From Streptomyces nigra (GTDB lineage Bacteria; Actinomycetota; Actinomycetes; Streptomycetales; Streptomycetaceae): a DNA stretch of 64,000 nucleotides. Shown here one piece after another: positions 35,088 through 44,551 of this stretch. The stretch covers positions 2,596,501 to 2,660,500 of the forward strand of contig NZ_CP029043.1 of the NCBI RefSeq assembly GCF_003074055.1. Direction: 5' to 3'. The first letter of the stretch is position 1. Every line of letters begins with the position of its first letter. The position numbers and the translations under genes are program-made. The notes under the pieces are model-generated. The model worked only from the letters and a program-made list of their open reading frames with translations. It did not search any database and was not told where the DNA came from.

Positions 35088-35888
35088 ATGAAGCTGGCGT
35101 TCTCCACCCTCGGCGTCCCCGGTCTCCCCCTCCCCGACGTGCTGCGGCTCGCGAGCGCGCACGGCTACCACGGCGTGGAGCTGCGCGCCCACCCCGAGGA
35201 GCCGGTGCATCCGGGCCTCGGCCCCGGCGAACGGAGGGACGTGGCCGCCGAGTTCAAGGCGGCCGGCGTGGAGCCGCTGGGCGTCGCCGGGTACACGAGG
35301 ATCGCCGCGCCCGGCGACGACGGGCCGGTCATCGAGGAGGTGCGCACACTCGTCGACCTCGCCCACGACATCGGCGCGCCCTACGTGCGGATCTTCCCCG
35401 GCGCCGACCCCGAGCAGACGTCCGAGGCCACCGACGCGATCGCCGCGCGGCGGCTCGGCACGGCGGCTGAGTACGCCGCGGACATGGGGGTCGGCGTCCT
35501 GCTGGAGACCCACGACTCGCACCGGGCGGCCGCCGACGCGATGCGCGTGCTGGGCCTGGTGGGGCACCGCAACGTCGGGGCGCTGTGGGACGTCATGCAC
35601 ACCTGGCTGGCCGGTGAGCAGCCCGCGGAGAGCTACGCGGCGCTCGCACCCCATCTGGGCTACGTCCAGGTCAAGGACATCGCCGGCGCCGACGACACCA
35701 CGCCGCTGCCGCTCGGCGCCGGGGTGCTGCCGCTCGCCGAGTGCGTCGAGGTCCTGTCCCGGCACGGCTGGGACGGCTGGCTGTGCTGGGAGTACGAGAA
35801 GCGCTGGTACGAGGACGCCGCCCCGCTGGAAGGCCTGCTCGACGGCGGCCGGGAGCATCTGTCGCGGCTGCTGAACGAGTCCGCGTAG
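35088..35888 (+). CDS. Second sugar phosphate isomerase/epimerase
   Basis: A 266-residue IolE/IolH-like TIM barrel. Metal ligands are expected in LLETHDSHRAAADA (Glu, His), ALWDVMHTWLAGE (Asp, His), YVQVKDI and the terminal CWEYEKRWYEDAAP. The ATG at 35088 is preceded by GGTGAGG and replaces an earlier in-frame start. It follows the lacI gene on the same strand, probably in one transcript. Together with the isomerase at 30526 it gives this locus two related TIM-barrel enzymes, pointing to a multi-step conversion of one carbohydrate. Confidence 0.85.
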   Translation: MKLAFSTLGVPGLPLPDVLRLASAHGYHGVELRAHPEEPVHPGLGPGERRDVAAEFKAAGVEPLGVAGYTRIAAPGDDGPVIEEVRTLVDLAHDIGAPYVRIFPGADPEQTSEATDAIAARRLGTAAEYAADMGVGVLLETHDSHRAAADAMRVLGLVGHRNVGALWDVMHTWLAGEQPAESYAALAPHLGYVQVKDIAGADDTTPLPLGAGVLPLAECVEVLSRHGWDGWLCWEYEKRWYEDAAPLEGLLDGGREHLSRLLNESA

Positions 35889-35910
35889 GCGGGACGGGCG
35901 CCGGGCCCTG

Positions 35911-35989
35911 ATACGGCACGGGCCCGATACGGCACCGACCGCGATATTCGGTGGCCGGGCTTCGAGGGGCGCTATAACGTACCCCCTCG
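35911..35989 (+). promoter_or_regulatory. Promoter-operator candidate before the MFS gene
   Basis: Two copies of GATACGGCAC (35911-35920 approx. and 35928-35937) precede a dyad CGAGGGG (35963-35969) / CCCCTCG (35983-35989). The dyad encloses TATAAC (35973-35978), a good -10 box, about 45 bases upstream of the transporter start. A regulator bound to the dyad would block this promoter. Confidence 0.45.
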
Positions 35990-36023
35990 TGCCTGAACCC
36001 GCCCCCCACCCCGTCCCGCCGTC

Positions 36024-37259
36024 ATGAGCCTCACGCGTGCCCTGATCGACGTGGGGCCGCTGCGCGGCTCGCCCGTCTTCCGGCGGCTGTGGATCGGGCG
36101 GACGGTGTCCGTGCTCGGCGGCTTCATGACCATGGTCACGGTGCTGTACCAGGTCTGGGACATGACCCACAGCGCGGTCTGGAGCGGCGCGGTCGGTCTC
36201 GCGCAGGTCATCCCCATGGTCATGGTGGGGCTGCTCGCCGGATCGTGGGTGGACCGGGGCGACCGGCGCCGGATCTATCTGATCGCCACCGTCGGCCAGG
36301 CGGTCTGCGCGCTGCTGCTGGCGGTGCAGGGCTTCACCGGCGGGGTGCCGGTGGCCGGGGTCCTCGTGCTCGTCGCGGCGAGCTCCTGCTTCGGGGCGAT
36401 CGGCGGCCCGGCGGCCGGGGTGTTCGTACCGCGGCTGCTGCCGAAGGAGCAGGTGGCCGCGGGGCTCGCCCTCAACCAGGTGTCCGGCCAGGCGATGATG
36501 CTGCTCGGCCCGGCCCTCGGCGGGCTGTTCCTCGGCTGGTTCGGCGTCGGCGCCTGCTATCTGCTCGACGCGCTGACCTTCGCTTGCGCCTTCTACGGGG
36601 CCTTCGGGCTGCCCGCGCTGCCGCCGGAGGGCGAGCCGTCGCGGGCCGGTGTGCGGGGCGTCCTGGACGGGGTGCGCTTTCTGACCGGGCACCGTGTGGT
36701 GCGCGGCGCCCTCATCACGGATCTGGCCGCCACGGTGCTGGCGATGCCGGTCAGCCTCTTCCCGCTCGTCAACGCGGAGCGGTTCGGCGGCGATCCGCGC
36801 ACCCTCGGCCTGTTCATGTCGGCCTTGGCGCTCGGCGGGGTCACGGCGACGGCACTGTCGGGTCCGGTCACGCGGCTGGGCCGGCCGGGCCTGGTGATGC
36901 TGTGCGGGGCCGGCACGTGGGGTGTGGCGCTGACCCTGTTCGGCCTGGTGAGCGACCCGTGGACGGGGCTCGCGCTGCTGGCGGTGGCGGGCGGCGCCGA
37001 CTCCCTGTCGGTGGTCTCCCGGGTCACGATCGTCCAGACGCGGACCCCGGACGCCCTGCTGGGCAGGGTCACCGCCGCCGAGCAGATCGTCGGTCAGGGC
37101 GGCCCGCACCTCGGCAATCTGCGCGGCGGACTGGTCGCGGGCTGGACGTCCGGGGCGACCGCCCTCGTCCTCGGCGGCCTGCTGTGCGTCCTCGCGGTGA
37201 CGTACGTCGGCACGACCACACCGGAACTGCGGGACGGCACTCCCACGGAGGACCAGTAG
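36024..37259 (+). CDS. MFS exporter (EntS-like group)
   Basis: A 411-residue major facilitator with about 12 hydrophobic segments. The N-terminus GSPVFRRLWIGRTVSVLGGF and the loop LAGSWVDRGDRRRIYLIATV match the siderophore/macrolide exporter group (MFS_3). The substrate is not known. The ATG at 36024 lies just after a short leader and follows the candidate operator. The gene stands alone between the sugar cluster and the glycosidase; the desferrioxamine genes lie far away at 62 kb, so a siderophore role cannot be inferred from position. Confidence 0.82.
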   Translation: MSLTRALIDVGPLRGSPVFRRLWIGRTVSVLGGFMTMVTVLYQVWDMTHSAVWSGAVGLAQVIPMVMVGLLAGSWVDRGDRRRIYLIATVGQAVCALLLAVQGFTGGVPVAGVLVLVAASSCFGAIGGPAAGVFVPRLLPKEQVAAGLALNQVSGQAMMLLGPALGGLFLGWFGVGACYLLDALTFACAFYGAFGLPALPPEGEPSRAGVRGVLDGVRFLTGHRVVRGALITDLAATVLAMPVSLFPLVNAERFGGDPRTLGLFMSALALGGVTATALSGPVTRLGRPGLVMLCGAGTWGVALTLFGLVSDPWTGLALLAVAGGADSLSVVSRVTIVQTRTPDALLGRVTAAEQIVGQGGPHLGNLRGGLVAGWTSGATALVLGGLLCVLAVTYVGTTTPELRDGTPTEDQ

Positions 37260-37581
37260 GACCCCACCCGTCACCCCCGTCCCGACTTCGCGTCCGGTGC
37301 CCGCTGCCGGGAACCCAGCCCCTCCCCCGGTCGTCCAAAGCGCAAGCTGCCGGAGAGTCACCGTGGCTCGGTGTCGGCCCTCGCTGCTGGCTGCGATCGC
37401 TGACCACCCTCTCCAGCCGTGCCACGGCCGGCAGCACGCCGTCATCGGCGCGCCCCCCTCCAACTGCGCCGATGGCGGCCCTCTTCGGTTACGGTCCATT
37501 CCCTTGACTGGCAGAAACTTCCCGGATATTGGTGACTCCTCGGAAGTTTCCTTCACAGCGCCACCTCCGGAAGGAGCGCAC
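37260..37581 (+). promoter_or_regulatory. Leader of the GH3 gene with a 9-base inverted repeat
   Basis: In this 322-base gap the first 240 bases show nothing recognisable. Near the gene, GAAACTTCC (37514-37522) and GGAAGTTTC (37542-37550) are exact reverse complements 19 bases apart. TTGACT (37504-37509) and TATTGG (37527-37532), 17 bases apart, form a plausible promoter whose spacer contains the first arm. A regulator bridging the two arms would cover the transcription start. Confidence 0.5.
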
Positions 37582-39417
37582 GTGCCCGACACCAGCACGG
37601 GAAGCACCGCATCGCCTTCAAGACGCTCGGTCCTCGCGGCCACCGCCGGTCTCACCGGCGCCCTGGCCCTCGGCGGCACCGCGCACGCCGCCCCGCACGA
37701 CGACAGGAGGCTGCGCGCCCTCATCGACCGGATGACGCTGCCCGAGAAGGTCGGCCAGCTCTTCGTCATGCGGGTCTACGGCCACTCCGCGACCGCCCCG
37801 GACCAGGCGGACATCGACGCCAACCTCAAGGAGATCGGCGTCCGCACGGCCGCCGACCTGCTCGCGAAGTACCGGGTGGGCGGCATCATCTACTTCACCT
37901 GGGCCCACAACACCCGCGACCCGCACCAGATCGCCGGCCTGTCGAACGGCATCCAGAAAGCGTCGCTCGCCCAGCCGCGCGGCCTGCCCGTGCTCATCTC
38001 CACCGACCAGGAGCACGGCATCGTGTGCCGGGTCGGCGAGCCCGCCACGCTCTTCCCGGGTGCCATGGCCCTCGGCGCCGGGGGCTCCCGCTCCGACGCC
38101 CGCACCCTCGGCCGGCTCGCCGGGCAGGAGCTGCGCGCCCTCGGCATCCGGCAGAACTACTCCCCGGTCGCCGACGTCAACGTCAACCCGGCCAACCCGG
38201 TGATCGGCGTGCGCTCCTTCGGCTCCGAGCCGGACGCGGTGGCCGGCCTGGTCGCCGCCGAGGTGGCCGGGTACCAGCACGCGCGGCAGGTCGCGGCGAC
38301 CGCCAAGCACTTCCCCGGCCACGGCGACACCGCCGTCGACAGCCACACCGGCTTCCCGGTCATCACGCACACCCGGGAGCAGTGGGAGAAGCTGGACGCG
38401 CCGCCGTTCCGGGCCGCGATCCGGGCCGGCATCGACTCGATCATGACCGCGCACCTGATGGTCCCGGCCCTGGACGACTCCGGCGACCCGGCCACCCTCT
38501 CCCACCCGATCCTCACCGGCATCCTGCGCGAGGAGCTGGGCTACGACGGGGTGGTGGTGACCGACTCGCTCGGCATGGAGGGCGTCCGCACCAAGTACGG
38601 CGACGACCGGGTCCCGGTCCTCGCGCTCAAGGCGGGCGTGGACCAGCTGCTGAACCCGCCGAACCTCGACGTGGCCTGGAACGCGGTCCTGAAGGCCGTA
38701 CAGGACGGCGAGCTGACCGAGGCGCGGCTCGACGAATCGATCCTGCGCATTCTGCGGCTGAAGGCGAGGCTCGGCCTGTTCGACGACCCGTACGTCAGCC
38801 AGTCCGGCGTGGACGACTCCGTCGGCACGCCCGCGCATCTGCGGGCCGCCGACCGTATCGCCGAGCGCACCACGACCCTGCTGGTCAACGAGGGGTCGCT
38901 GCTGCCGCTCTCGCGCCGGTCGCACCGCAAGGTGCTGGTCGTCGGGGCCGATCCGGCCTCCCCGTCCGGCACGACGGGCCCGCCGACCGGGGTGCTCGCC
39001 GCGGCCCTGACCGAGCTGGGCTTCACGGCGACCGCCCTGTCGACCGGGACGGCGCCTTCCGCGGCGACGATCGCCCGGGCCGTGGAGGCGGCACGCGAGG
39101 CGGACGCGGTGGTGGTCGGGACGTACAACGTCACGGCGGGCAGCGCGCAGAAGACCCTGGTCGAGCAGTTGCTCGCGACGGGGAGGTCGGTGGTGGCGGT
39201 GGCCGTCCGCAACCCCTACGACGTGGCCCATCTTCCGGGCGTGCGGGCCTTCGTGGCCGCCTACTCCTGGACGGACGTCGAACTGCGGGCGGCGGCCCGG
39301 GTGATCGCCGGGCGGGTGGCGCCGCGCGGCAGCCTGCCGGTGCCGGTGCAGCGGGCGGACGACCCCGCCCAGGTGCTGTTCCCGGTCGGCCATGGCCTGT
39401 CGTACCGCCGCGGCTGA
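37582..39417 (+). CDS. Secreted GH3 beta-N-acetylhexosaminidase (NagZ-like)
   Basis: A 611-residue exported glycoside hydrolase family 3 enzyme. A Tat signal begins SPSRRSVLAATAGLTGALAL and likely ends at AHA near residue 34. The GH3 barrel shows DQEHGIVCRVG, NYSPVADVNVNP and the NagZ motif KHFPGHGDTAVDSHTGFPV, whose Asp-His pair assists catalysis in NagZ enzymes; VVTDSLGMEGV holds the nucleophile Asp. A C-terminal GH3_C-like domain follows to the end. It would release GlcNAc from chitin or peptidoglycan fragments. GTG start at 37582 after GGAAGGAG. Confidence 0.9.
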   Translation: MPDTSTGSTASPSRRSVLAATAGLTGALALGGTAHAAPHDDRRLRALIDRMTLPEKVGQLFVMRVYGHSATAPDQADIDANLKEIGVRTAADLLAKYRVGGIIYFTWAHNTRDPHQIAGLSNGIQKASLAQPRGLPVLISTDQEHGIVCRVGEPATLFPGAMALGAGGSRSDARTLGRLAGQELRALGIRQNYSPVADVNVNPANPVIGVRSFGSEPDAVAGLVAAEVAGYQHARQVAATAKHFPGHGDTAVDSHTGFPVITHTREQWEKLDAPPFRAAIRAGIDSIMTAHLMVPALDDSGDPATLSHPILTGILREELGYDGVVVTDSLGMEGVRTKYGDDRVPVLALKAGVDQLLNPPNLDVAWNAVLKAVQDGELTEARLDESILRILRLKARLGLFDDPYVSQSGVDDSVGTPAHLRAADRIAERTTTLLVNEGSLLPLSRRSHRKVLVVGADPASPSGTTGPPTGVLAAALTELGFTATALSTGTAPSAATIARAVEAAREADAVVVGTYNVTAGSAQKTLVEQLLATGRSVVAVAVRNPYDVAHLPGVRAFVAAYSWTDVELRAAARVIAGRVAPRGSLPVPVQRADDPAQVLFPVGHGLSYRRG

Positions 39418-39556
39418 CCTCCTGACGCATCGGACGTAGCGCCCGTACGCCACACAACGGGCGCACTCACCACCGACCGGCGCAAAGGACCCCGTATGTC
39501 TGGCGTGTACCCGCGGTCGCGGGTCACGCTGGGCGGGGGTGTACGGGGGGGGTGCG

Positions 39557-40195
39557 ATGCGTGGAGTACGGGGTGGGGCGGCCGTGTGCGCGGTGCCGGT
39601 GCTGCTCGCCGCACTGCTGACGGGGTGCCAGGGCCTGTCGGGGACCCCGGAGGAGAGCCCGTCCACGAGCGCGGGCGGGAAGCCGGCCGGCGCGTCGCTG
39701 CCCGGCGGGCACGGCGCGGTGTTCCTCGACGTGGACGAGTGCAGTTCGTTCGGCAGGACCAGTTTCACCGAGGTGCCGTGCGCGAGCGAGCGGGCGGCCG
39801 CGCGGGTCGTGGCCCGGCACGACGGCACGGTCCGCGACGGCCCGCCCTGCCCGGGGACCACGGACTTCGTGCTGCACATCAGCGCCCAGAACCGGACCTC
39901 CGACGAGGACGGCGACGGCGCGGTCCCGCAGGGCTACGCCTGTATGCGCAACCTCACGCCGCCCCACCCCGGCGACCCGGGCGGCGGGGGCGGCCCGCGC
40001 ACGATCGTCGGCGACTGCGTGTACGGCTCGGGCGACGGCCAGGTCCGGGAGACGGCCTGCGACGGCGCGGGCGGGCACGAGCCGGGCTACCGGGTGACGC
40101 GGATCGTGGACCGGCGGTCCCAGTGCCCCTCGTCGACGGCCCTCTACGTCGACGTCGGCGGCGAGAAGCCGGTCGGCTGCGCCCGGCGGCTGTGA
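39557..40195 (+). CDS. Putative lipoprotein, cysteine-rich
   Basis: A 212-residue protein with a lipoprotein signal: MRGVRGGAAVCAVPVLLAAL then LTGCQG, lipobox LTGC at about residue 25. The mature part is hydrophilic with about eight cysteines (e.g. DECSSF, VPCASE, PPCPGT, GYACMR, GDCVYG, TACDGA, SQCPSS, VGCARR), suggesting disulfides outside the cell. I do not recognise the domain. A short upstream GGGGGGG serves as the ribosome binding site; an in-frame start six codons earlier is possible. Confidence 0.7.
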   Translation: MRGVRGGAAVCAVPVLLAALLTGCQGLSGTPEESPSTSAGGKPAGASLPGGHGAVFLDVDECSSFGRTSFTEVPCASERAAARVVARHDGTVRDGPPCPGTTDFVLHISAQNRTSDEDGDGAVPQGYACMRNLTPPHPGDPGGGGGPRTIVGDCVYGSGDGQVRETACDGAGGHEPGYRVTRIVDRRSQCPSSTALYVDVGGEKPVGCARRL

Positions 40196-40211
40196 CGGCG
40201 GCCCGCGCGGG

Positions 40212-40601
40212 TCAGCAGAGGATCCAGCCCTTGCTGACCGAGCCGCCGCCCACCTGGCCCTTCACCCACACACAGCGGTGTCCGGCGTGGACGGTGACCG
40301 GTCCGGCGCGGCGGCTGTAGCGGCCCTCGTCGGTGACCGCGGTGGCCCGGTACGCCCGCACGCTGACCATCATCCGCTGCTTGCGCCCGGGGTTCTTGGC
40401 GTAGGTGACGGCACAGACGTAGCCGCCCTTCTTGTACACGTGCAGCGTCCCGGTGGAGAACGAGTACGTCCTGACCTTGCGTCCCTCGCAGCGGGTCGGC
40501 GCGGCGTGCGCCTGCGCCGGCACGGCGATCGCGAGCAGCCCGGACGCGGTCACGAGCGCCAGGCAGACGGCCAGTCGTCGGCGTATCCCACCCTTGTCCA
40601 C
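40212..40601 (-). CDS. Small secreted protein
   Basis: A 129-residue exported protein. A Sec signal peptide (RRRLAVCLALVTASGLLAIA then VPAQAHA) likely cleaves near residue 33. The ~95-residue basic mature part has four cysteines (TRCEGR, YVCAV, HRCVWV, WILC) likely forming two disulfides. No family recognised. The GTG ending at 40601 follows GGGGAGGA and is preferred to an earlier GTG. It converges on the lipoprotein gene with 16 bases between the stops. Confidence 0.7.
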   Translation of the reverse strand: MDKGGIRRRLAVCLALVTASGLLAIAVPAQAHAAPTRCEGRKVRTYSFSTGTLHVYKKGGYVCAVTYAKNPGRKQRMMVSVRAYRATAVTDEGRYSRRAGPVTVHAGHRCVWVKGQVGGGSVSKGWILC

Positions 40602-40733
40602 TGTGAAGTCCTCCCCGTACACCGGCGATGAGCGTACTGGTGTACGGACGCCTGGCGTATGCCGGATGGTTGCACGGCCGTCACGCCGGCGCGGGAGCGC
40701 CCCTCGGCGGACGGCCTCTGAGCGGGCCGCCCC

Positions 40734-43700
40734 TCAGCGCGCCACTCCGACCTTCTCCTCCGGCTCGGCCTCCCCGAGGAAGGTCCGCCACAGCTCGGCG
40801 TACCGTCCGCCGCGCGCGAGGAGTTCGTCGTGCGTGCCGTCCTCGGCGACCCGGCCGTGGTCCATGAGCACGACCCGGTCGGCCCGCGCGGCCGTCGTCA
40901 GCCGGTGGGCCACCACCAGGGTCGTACGGCGGCCCGCGATCCGGTCCGTGGCCTGGTTGACCTGTGCCTCGGTGGCCAGGTCCAGGGCGGCGGTCGCCTC
41001 GTCCAGGAGCAGGATGTCGGGGTCGACGAGCTCGGCACGGGCCAGCGCGATGAGCTGGCGCTGCCCGGCGGAGAGGTTGCGGCCGCGCTCGGCGACCTCG
41101 TGGAGGTAGCCGCCGTCGAGGGTCGCGATCATCTCGTGCGCGCCCACCGCCCGTGCCGCCGCCTCGACCTCGGCGTCGGTGGCGTCGGGCCGCCCGTAGG
41201 CGATGGCGTCCCGGACCGTGCCGGGGAAGAGGTACGCCTCCTGCGGGACGACGCCGAGCCGGTGCCGGTAGGAGGTGAGGTCCAGCTCCCGCAGATCGGT
41301 GCCGTCGACGGTGACCCGGCCCCCGCTCGGGTCGTAGAACCGGGCGACCAGCTTCACCAGCGTCGACTTGCCCGCGCCGGTCTCGCCGACGAACGCGACC
41401 GTCTGCCCGGCCGGGACGCGCAGGTCGATGCCGCTCAGCGCCTCCTCGTCGTCGCCGTAGGCGAAGCGCACGTCCTCGAAGGCGATCTCGCCACGCAGCT
41501 CGCGCACCTCGCGCGGCTCCTCGGCGGCCCGCGTGGACGTCGGCTCGCGCAGCAGCTCCTGGATGCGGCCGAGCGAGACCGTGGCCTGCTGGTAGCCGTC
41601 GAAGACCTGGGAGAGCTGCTGGACCGGCGCGAAGAACAGGTCGATGTAGAGCAGGTACGCCACCAGCGCGCCGGTCGTCAGCGTGGCCGCGTCGATCCGC
41701 ACCCCGCCCACGATCAGCACGGCCGCGGCCGCCGCCGACGCCAGGAACTGCACGAACGGGAAGTAGATCGAGATGAGCCACTGGCCGCGGATCCGGGCCT
41801 GTCGGTAGCTGTCGCTGCGCTCCGCGAACCGGGCGCCGCCGTCGCGCTCGCGCCGGAACGCCTGCACGATCCGCAGGCCCGCGACCGACTCCTGGAGGTC
41901 GGCGTTGACCACCGACACCCGCTCGCGGGCCAGTTCGTACGCCTTCACGCTGGCCCGGCGGAAGAAGTACGTCGCGACGATCAGCGGCGGCAGCGTCGCG
42001 AAGACCACCAGCGCCAGCTCGACGTCGAGAACCAGCAGGGCGCCCATGATGCCGAAGAAGGTGACGACCGAGACGAACGCGGTGACCAGGCCGGTCTGCA
42101 GGAACGTGGACAGCGCGTCCACGTCCGTCGTCATCCGGGTCATGATCCGGCCGGTCAGCTCGCGCTCGTAGTAGTCCAGGCCGAGCCGCTGGAGCTGGGC
42201 GAAGATCTTCAGCCGCAGCGCGTACAGCACCCGCTCGCCGGTGCGCCCGGTCATCCGGGTCTCGCCGACCTGCGCGGCCCACTGGACGGTGACCGCGAGC
42301 AGCCCCAGCAGGGCCGCCGCCCACACCGCCCCCAGCGCTGCCCGGCCGACGCCCGAGTCGATTCCGTGCCGGATCAGGATGGGCAGCAGCAGGCCCATGC
42401 CCGCGTCCACGGCGACCAGGGCGAGGCTGATCAGCAGCGGCCGTCCGAAGCCGCGCAGCAGCCGCCGCAGCCCGTACGACCGCTCCGGGCGGACCGCGCT
42501 CGCCTCGTCGACGTCGGGGACGTCGAGCGCCGGGGGCAGGGCCTCGACCTGGGCGAGGAGTTCCGGGGTGGCGGGCGACTGGGCGAGCGCGAGGTCCTTG
42601 GGCTCGCGGTCGCCGGTCCACAGCCGGGGTGTCACCCCGCGCTCGGCGTCGAACTCGGCGTCCAGCTCGTCCCGGACGGAGGTGTCCTCCTGGGGACAGG
42701 ACGGCTGGGTGTGGCCGGGCGAGACGCCGCCCAGCTCGTCGGGGTCGGTGAGCAGCCGGCGGTAGAGGGCGGAGCTTGCCTGGAGTTCCTCGTGGGTGCC
42801 GATGGCGGCGAGCCGGCCGGCGTCCAGGACCGCGATGCGGTCGGCGAGGCCGAGGGTGGAGCGGCGGTGGGCGATGAGGAGGGTGGTGCGGCCCTCCATG
42901 ACGTGCTTGAGCGCCTCGTGGATCTCGTGCTCGACGCGGGCGTCCACCGCCGAGGTGGCGTCGTCGAGGACGAGGAGACGGGGGTCGGCGAGGATCGCGC
43001 GGGCCAGGGCGATCCGCTGGCGCTGGCCGCCGGAGAGGGTCAGGCCGTGCTCGCCGACCTTGGTGTCGTAGCCCTCGGGCAGGTCGGCGACGAAGCGGTC
43101 GGCCTGGGCGGCGCGGGCGGCGGCCTCGATCTGCTCGTCGGTGGCGTCGGGGCGGCCGTAGGCGATGTTGGCGCGGACGGTGTCGGAGAAGAGGAACGAG
43201 TCCTCGGGGACCAGCCCGATCGCGGCGCGCAGCGAGTCCAGGGTCAGGTCGCGCACATCGTGGCCGCCGACCAGGACGGCGCCGTGGGTGACGTCGTAGA
43301 AGCGCGGGAGCAGCAGGGAGACGGTGGACTTGCCGGAGCCGGACGAGCCGACCACGGCGAGGGTCTCGCCGGCGCGGATCTCCAGGCTGAGCCCGTCGAG
43401 GACGGGGCGCTCCTCGTCGTAGCCGAAGGAGACGTCGTCGAACTCGACGGTGACGGGGGCGTCGGCCGGGAGGGTCTTGGTGCCGTCCTTGATCGAGGGC
43501 TCGGTGTCGATCAGCTCCAGGACGCGTTCGCTGCTCGCGCGGGCCTGCTGGGCGACGGTGAGGACCATGGCGAGCATCCGGACCGGGCCGACGAGCTGGG
43601 CGAGGTAGGCGGAGAAGGCGACGAAGGTGCCGAGCGTGATGTGCCCGCGCACGGCGAGCCAGCCACCGAAGGCGAGCATGGCGACCTGGCCGAGCGCCGG

Positions 43701-44453
43701 GACGGCCTGGAGGGCGGGGGTGTAGCGGGCGTTGAAGCGGATGGTGCGCAGCCGTCCCGCGTAGAGCCGCCGGCCGACCTCGCGGAGCTTGCCGGTCTCC
43801 TGCTCCTCCTGCCCGAAGCCCTTGACCACGCGCACTCCGCTGACCGCGCCGTCGACCACGCCGGCCACGGCGGCGGCCTGGGCCTGGGCGTACCAGGTGG
43901 AGGGGTGCAGTCTGCTGCGGCTGCGCCGGGCGATCCACCACAGGGCGGGGGCGACCGCGAGGGCGACCAGGGTCAGCGGCGGCGACAGCCAGACCATGAT
44001 GCCGAGCGAGATCAGGAAGAGCATGAAGTTCCCGATGGTCATCGGGAGCATGAAGAGCAGGCCCTGGATCAGCTGGAGGTCACTGGTGGCCCGGCCGACG
44101 ACCTGCCCGGTGGACAGCTCGTCCTGTCGGCGCCCGTCGAGCCGGGTGATCGTCTCGAACATCTCGGTCCGCAGGTCGTGCTGGACGTCGAGGGCGACCC
44201 GGCCGCCGTAGTAGCGGCGCAGGAAGGTGAGGACGTAGACGGCGACGGCGGCGGCGATCAGCGCTCCGGCCCAGACGCCCATGCTGCGGGTGTCGGCACC
44301 GATCACGTCGTCGATGATCACCTTGGTGATCAGCGGGACGAGCGCCATGACGGCCATGCCGGCGAGGGAGGAGCCCAGGGCGAGGACCACGTCCTTCGGG
44401 TGGCGCCAGGCGTAGCCCCACAGTCGTCGTGCCCATCCTGGCTGCGCTGCCAC
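40734..44453 (-). CDS. Single-chain double ABC exporter with asymmetric nucleotide sites
   Basis: A 1239-residue protein joining two ABC exporter half-units, each with a six-helix membrane domain and an NBD, connected by an acidic linker (about 560-660). NBD1: Walker A GSSGSGKST from residue 369, signature LSGGQ from 473, Walker B LLVLDD with Asp498 where the catalytic Glu belongs. NBD2: Walker A GETGAGKST from 1023, altered signature LSAGQ from 1127, canonical ILLLDEA. Asp498 and LSAGQ would lie in the same composite site, the known plan of heterodimeric exporters with one degenerate site. The GTG ending at 44453 follows GGGAGG. Substrate unknown; drug, lipid or peptide export is possible. 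Confidence 0.92.
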   Translation of the reverse strand: MAAQPGWARRLWGYAWRHPKDVVLALGSSLAGMAVMALVPLITKVIIDDVIGADTRSMGVWAGALIAAAVAVYVLTFLRRYYGGRVALDVQHDLRTEMFETITRLDGRRQDELSTGQVVGRATSDLQLIQGLLFMLPMTIGNFMLFLISLGIMVWLSPPLTLVALAVAPALWWIARRSRSRLHPSTWYAQAQAAAVAGVVDGAVSGVRVVKGFGQEEQETGKLREVGRRLYAGRLRTIRFNARYTPALQAVPALGQVAMLAFGGWLAVRGHITLGTFVAFSAYLAQLVGPVRMLAMVLTVAQQARASSERVLELIDTEPSIKDGTKTLPADAPVTVEFDDVSFGYDEERPVLDGLSLEIRAGETLAVVGSSGSGKSTVSLLLPRFYDVTHGAVLVGGHDVRDLTLDSLRAAIGLVPEDSFLFSDTVRANIAYGRPDATDEQIEAAARAAQADRFVADLPEGYDTKVGEHGLTLSGGQRQRIALARAILADPRLLVLDDATSAVDARVEHEIHEALKHVMEGRTTLLIAHRRSTLGLADRIAVLDAGRLAAIGTHEELQASSALYRRLLTDPDELGGVSPGHTQPSCPQEDTSVRDELDAEFDAERGVTPRLWTGDREPKDLALAQSPATPELLAQVEALPPALDVPDVDEASAVRPERSYGLRRLLRGFGRPLLISLALVAVDAGMGLLLPILIRHGIDSGVGRAALGAVWAAALLGLLAVTVQWAAQVGETRMTGRTGERVLYALRLKIFAQLQRLGLDYYERELTGRIMTRMTTDVDALSTFLQTGLVTAFVSVVTFFGIMGALLVLDVELALVVFATLPPLIVATYFFRRASVKAYELARERVSVVNADLQESVAGLRIVQAFRRERDGGARFAERSDSYRQARIRGQWLISIYFPFVQFLASAAAAAVLIVGGVRIDAATLTTGALVAYLLYIDLFFAPVQQLSQVFDGYQQATVSLGRIQELLREPTSTRAAEEPREVRELRGEIAFEDVRFAYGDDEEALSGIDLRVPAGQTVAFVGETGAGKSTLVKLVARFYDPSGGRVTVDGTDLRELDLTSYRHRLGVVPQEAYLFPGTVRDAIAYGRPDATDAEVEAAARAVGAHEMIATLDGGYLHEVAERGRNLSAGQRQLIALARAELVDPDILLLDEATAALDLATEAQVNQATDRIAGRRTTLVVAHRLTTAARADRVVLMDHGRVAEDGTHDELLARGGRYAELWRTFLGEAEPEEKVGVAR

Positions 44454-44551
44454 GCCGATGCCTCCCGTTGGTCCTGGTCTACCGGAAGGCACCAACGCCG
44501 GTGAGCTCGGATTTCATCCCGCCGCAACAATCCGGCGGCGCGTGAGGGCGG

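Noticed and set aside
40830..44504. 1224-codon plus-strand frame
   Set aside because: Exact antisense of the double ABC exporter; no recognisable domains.
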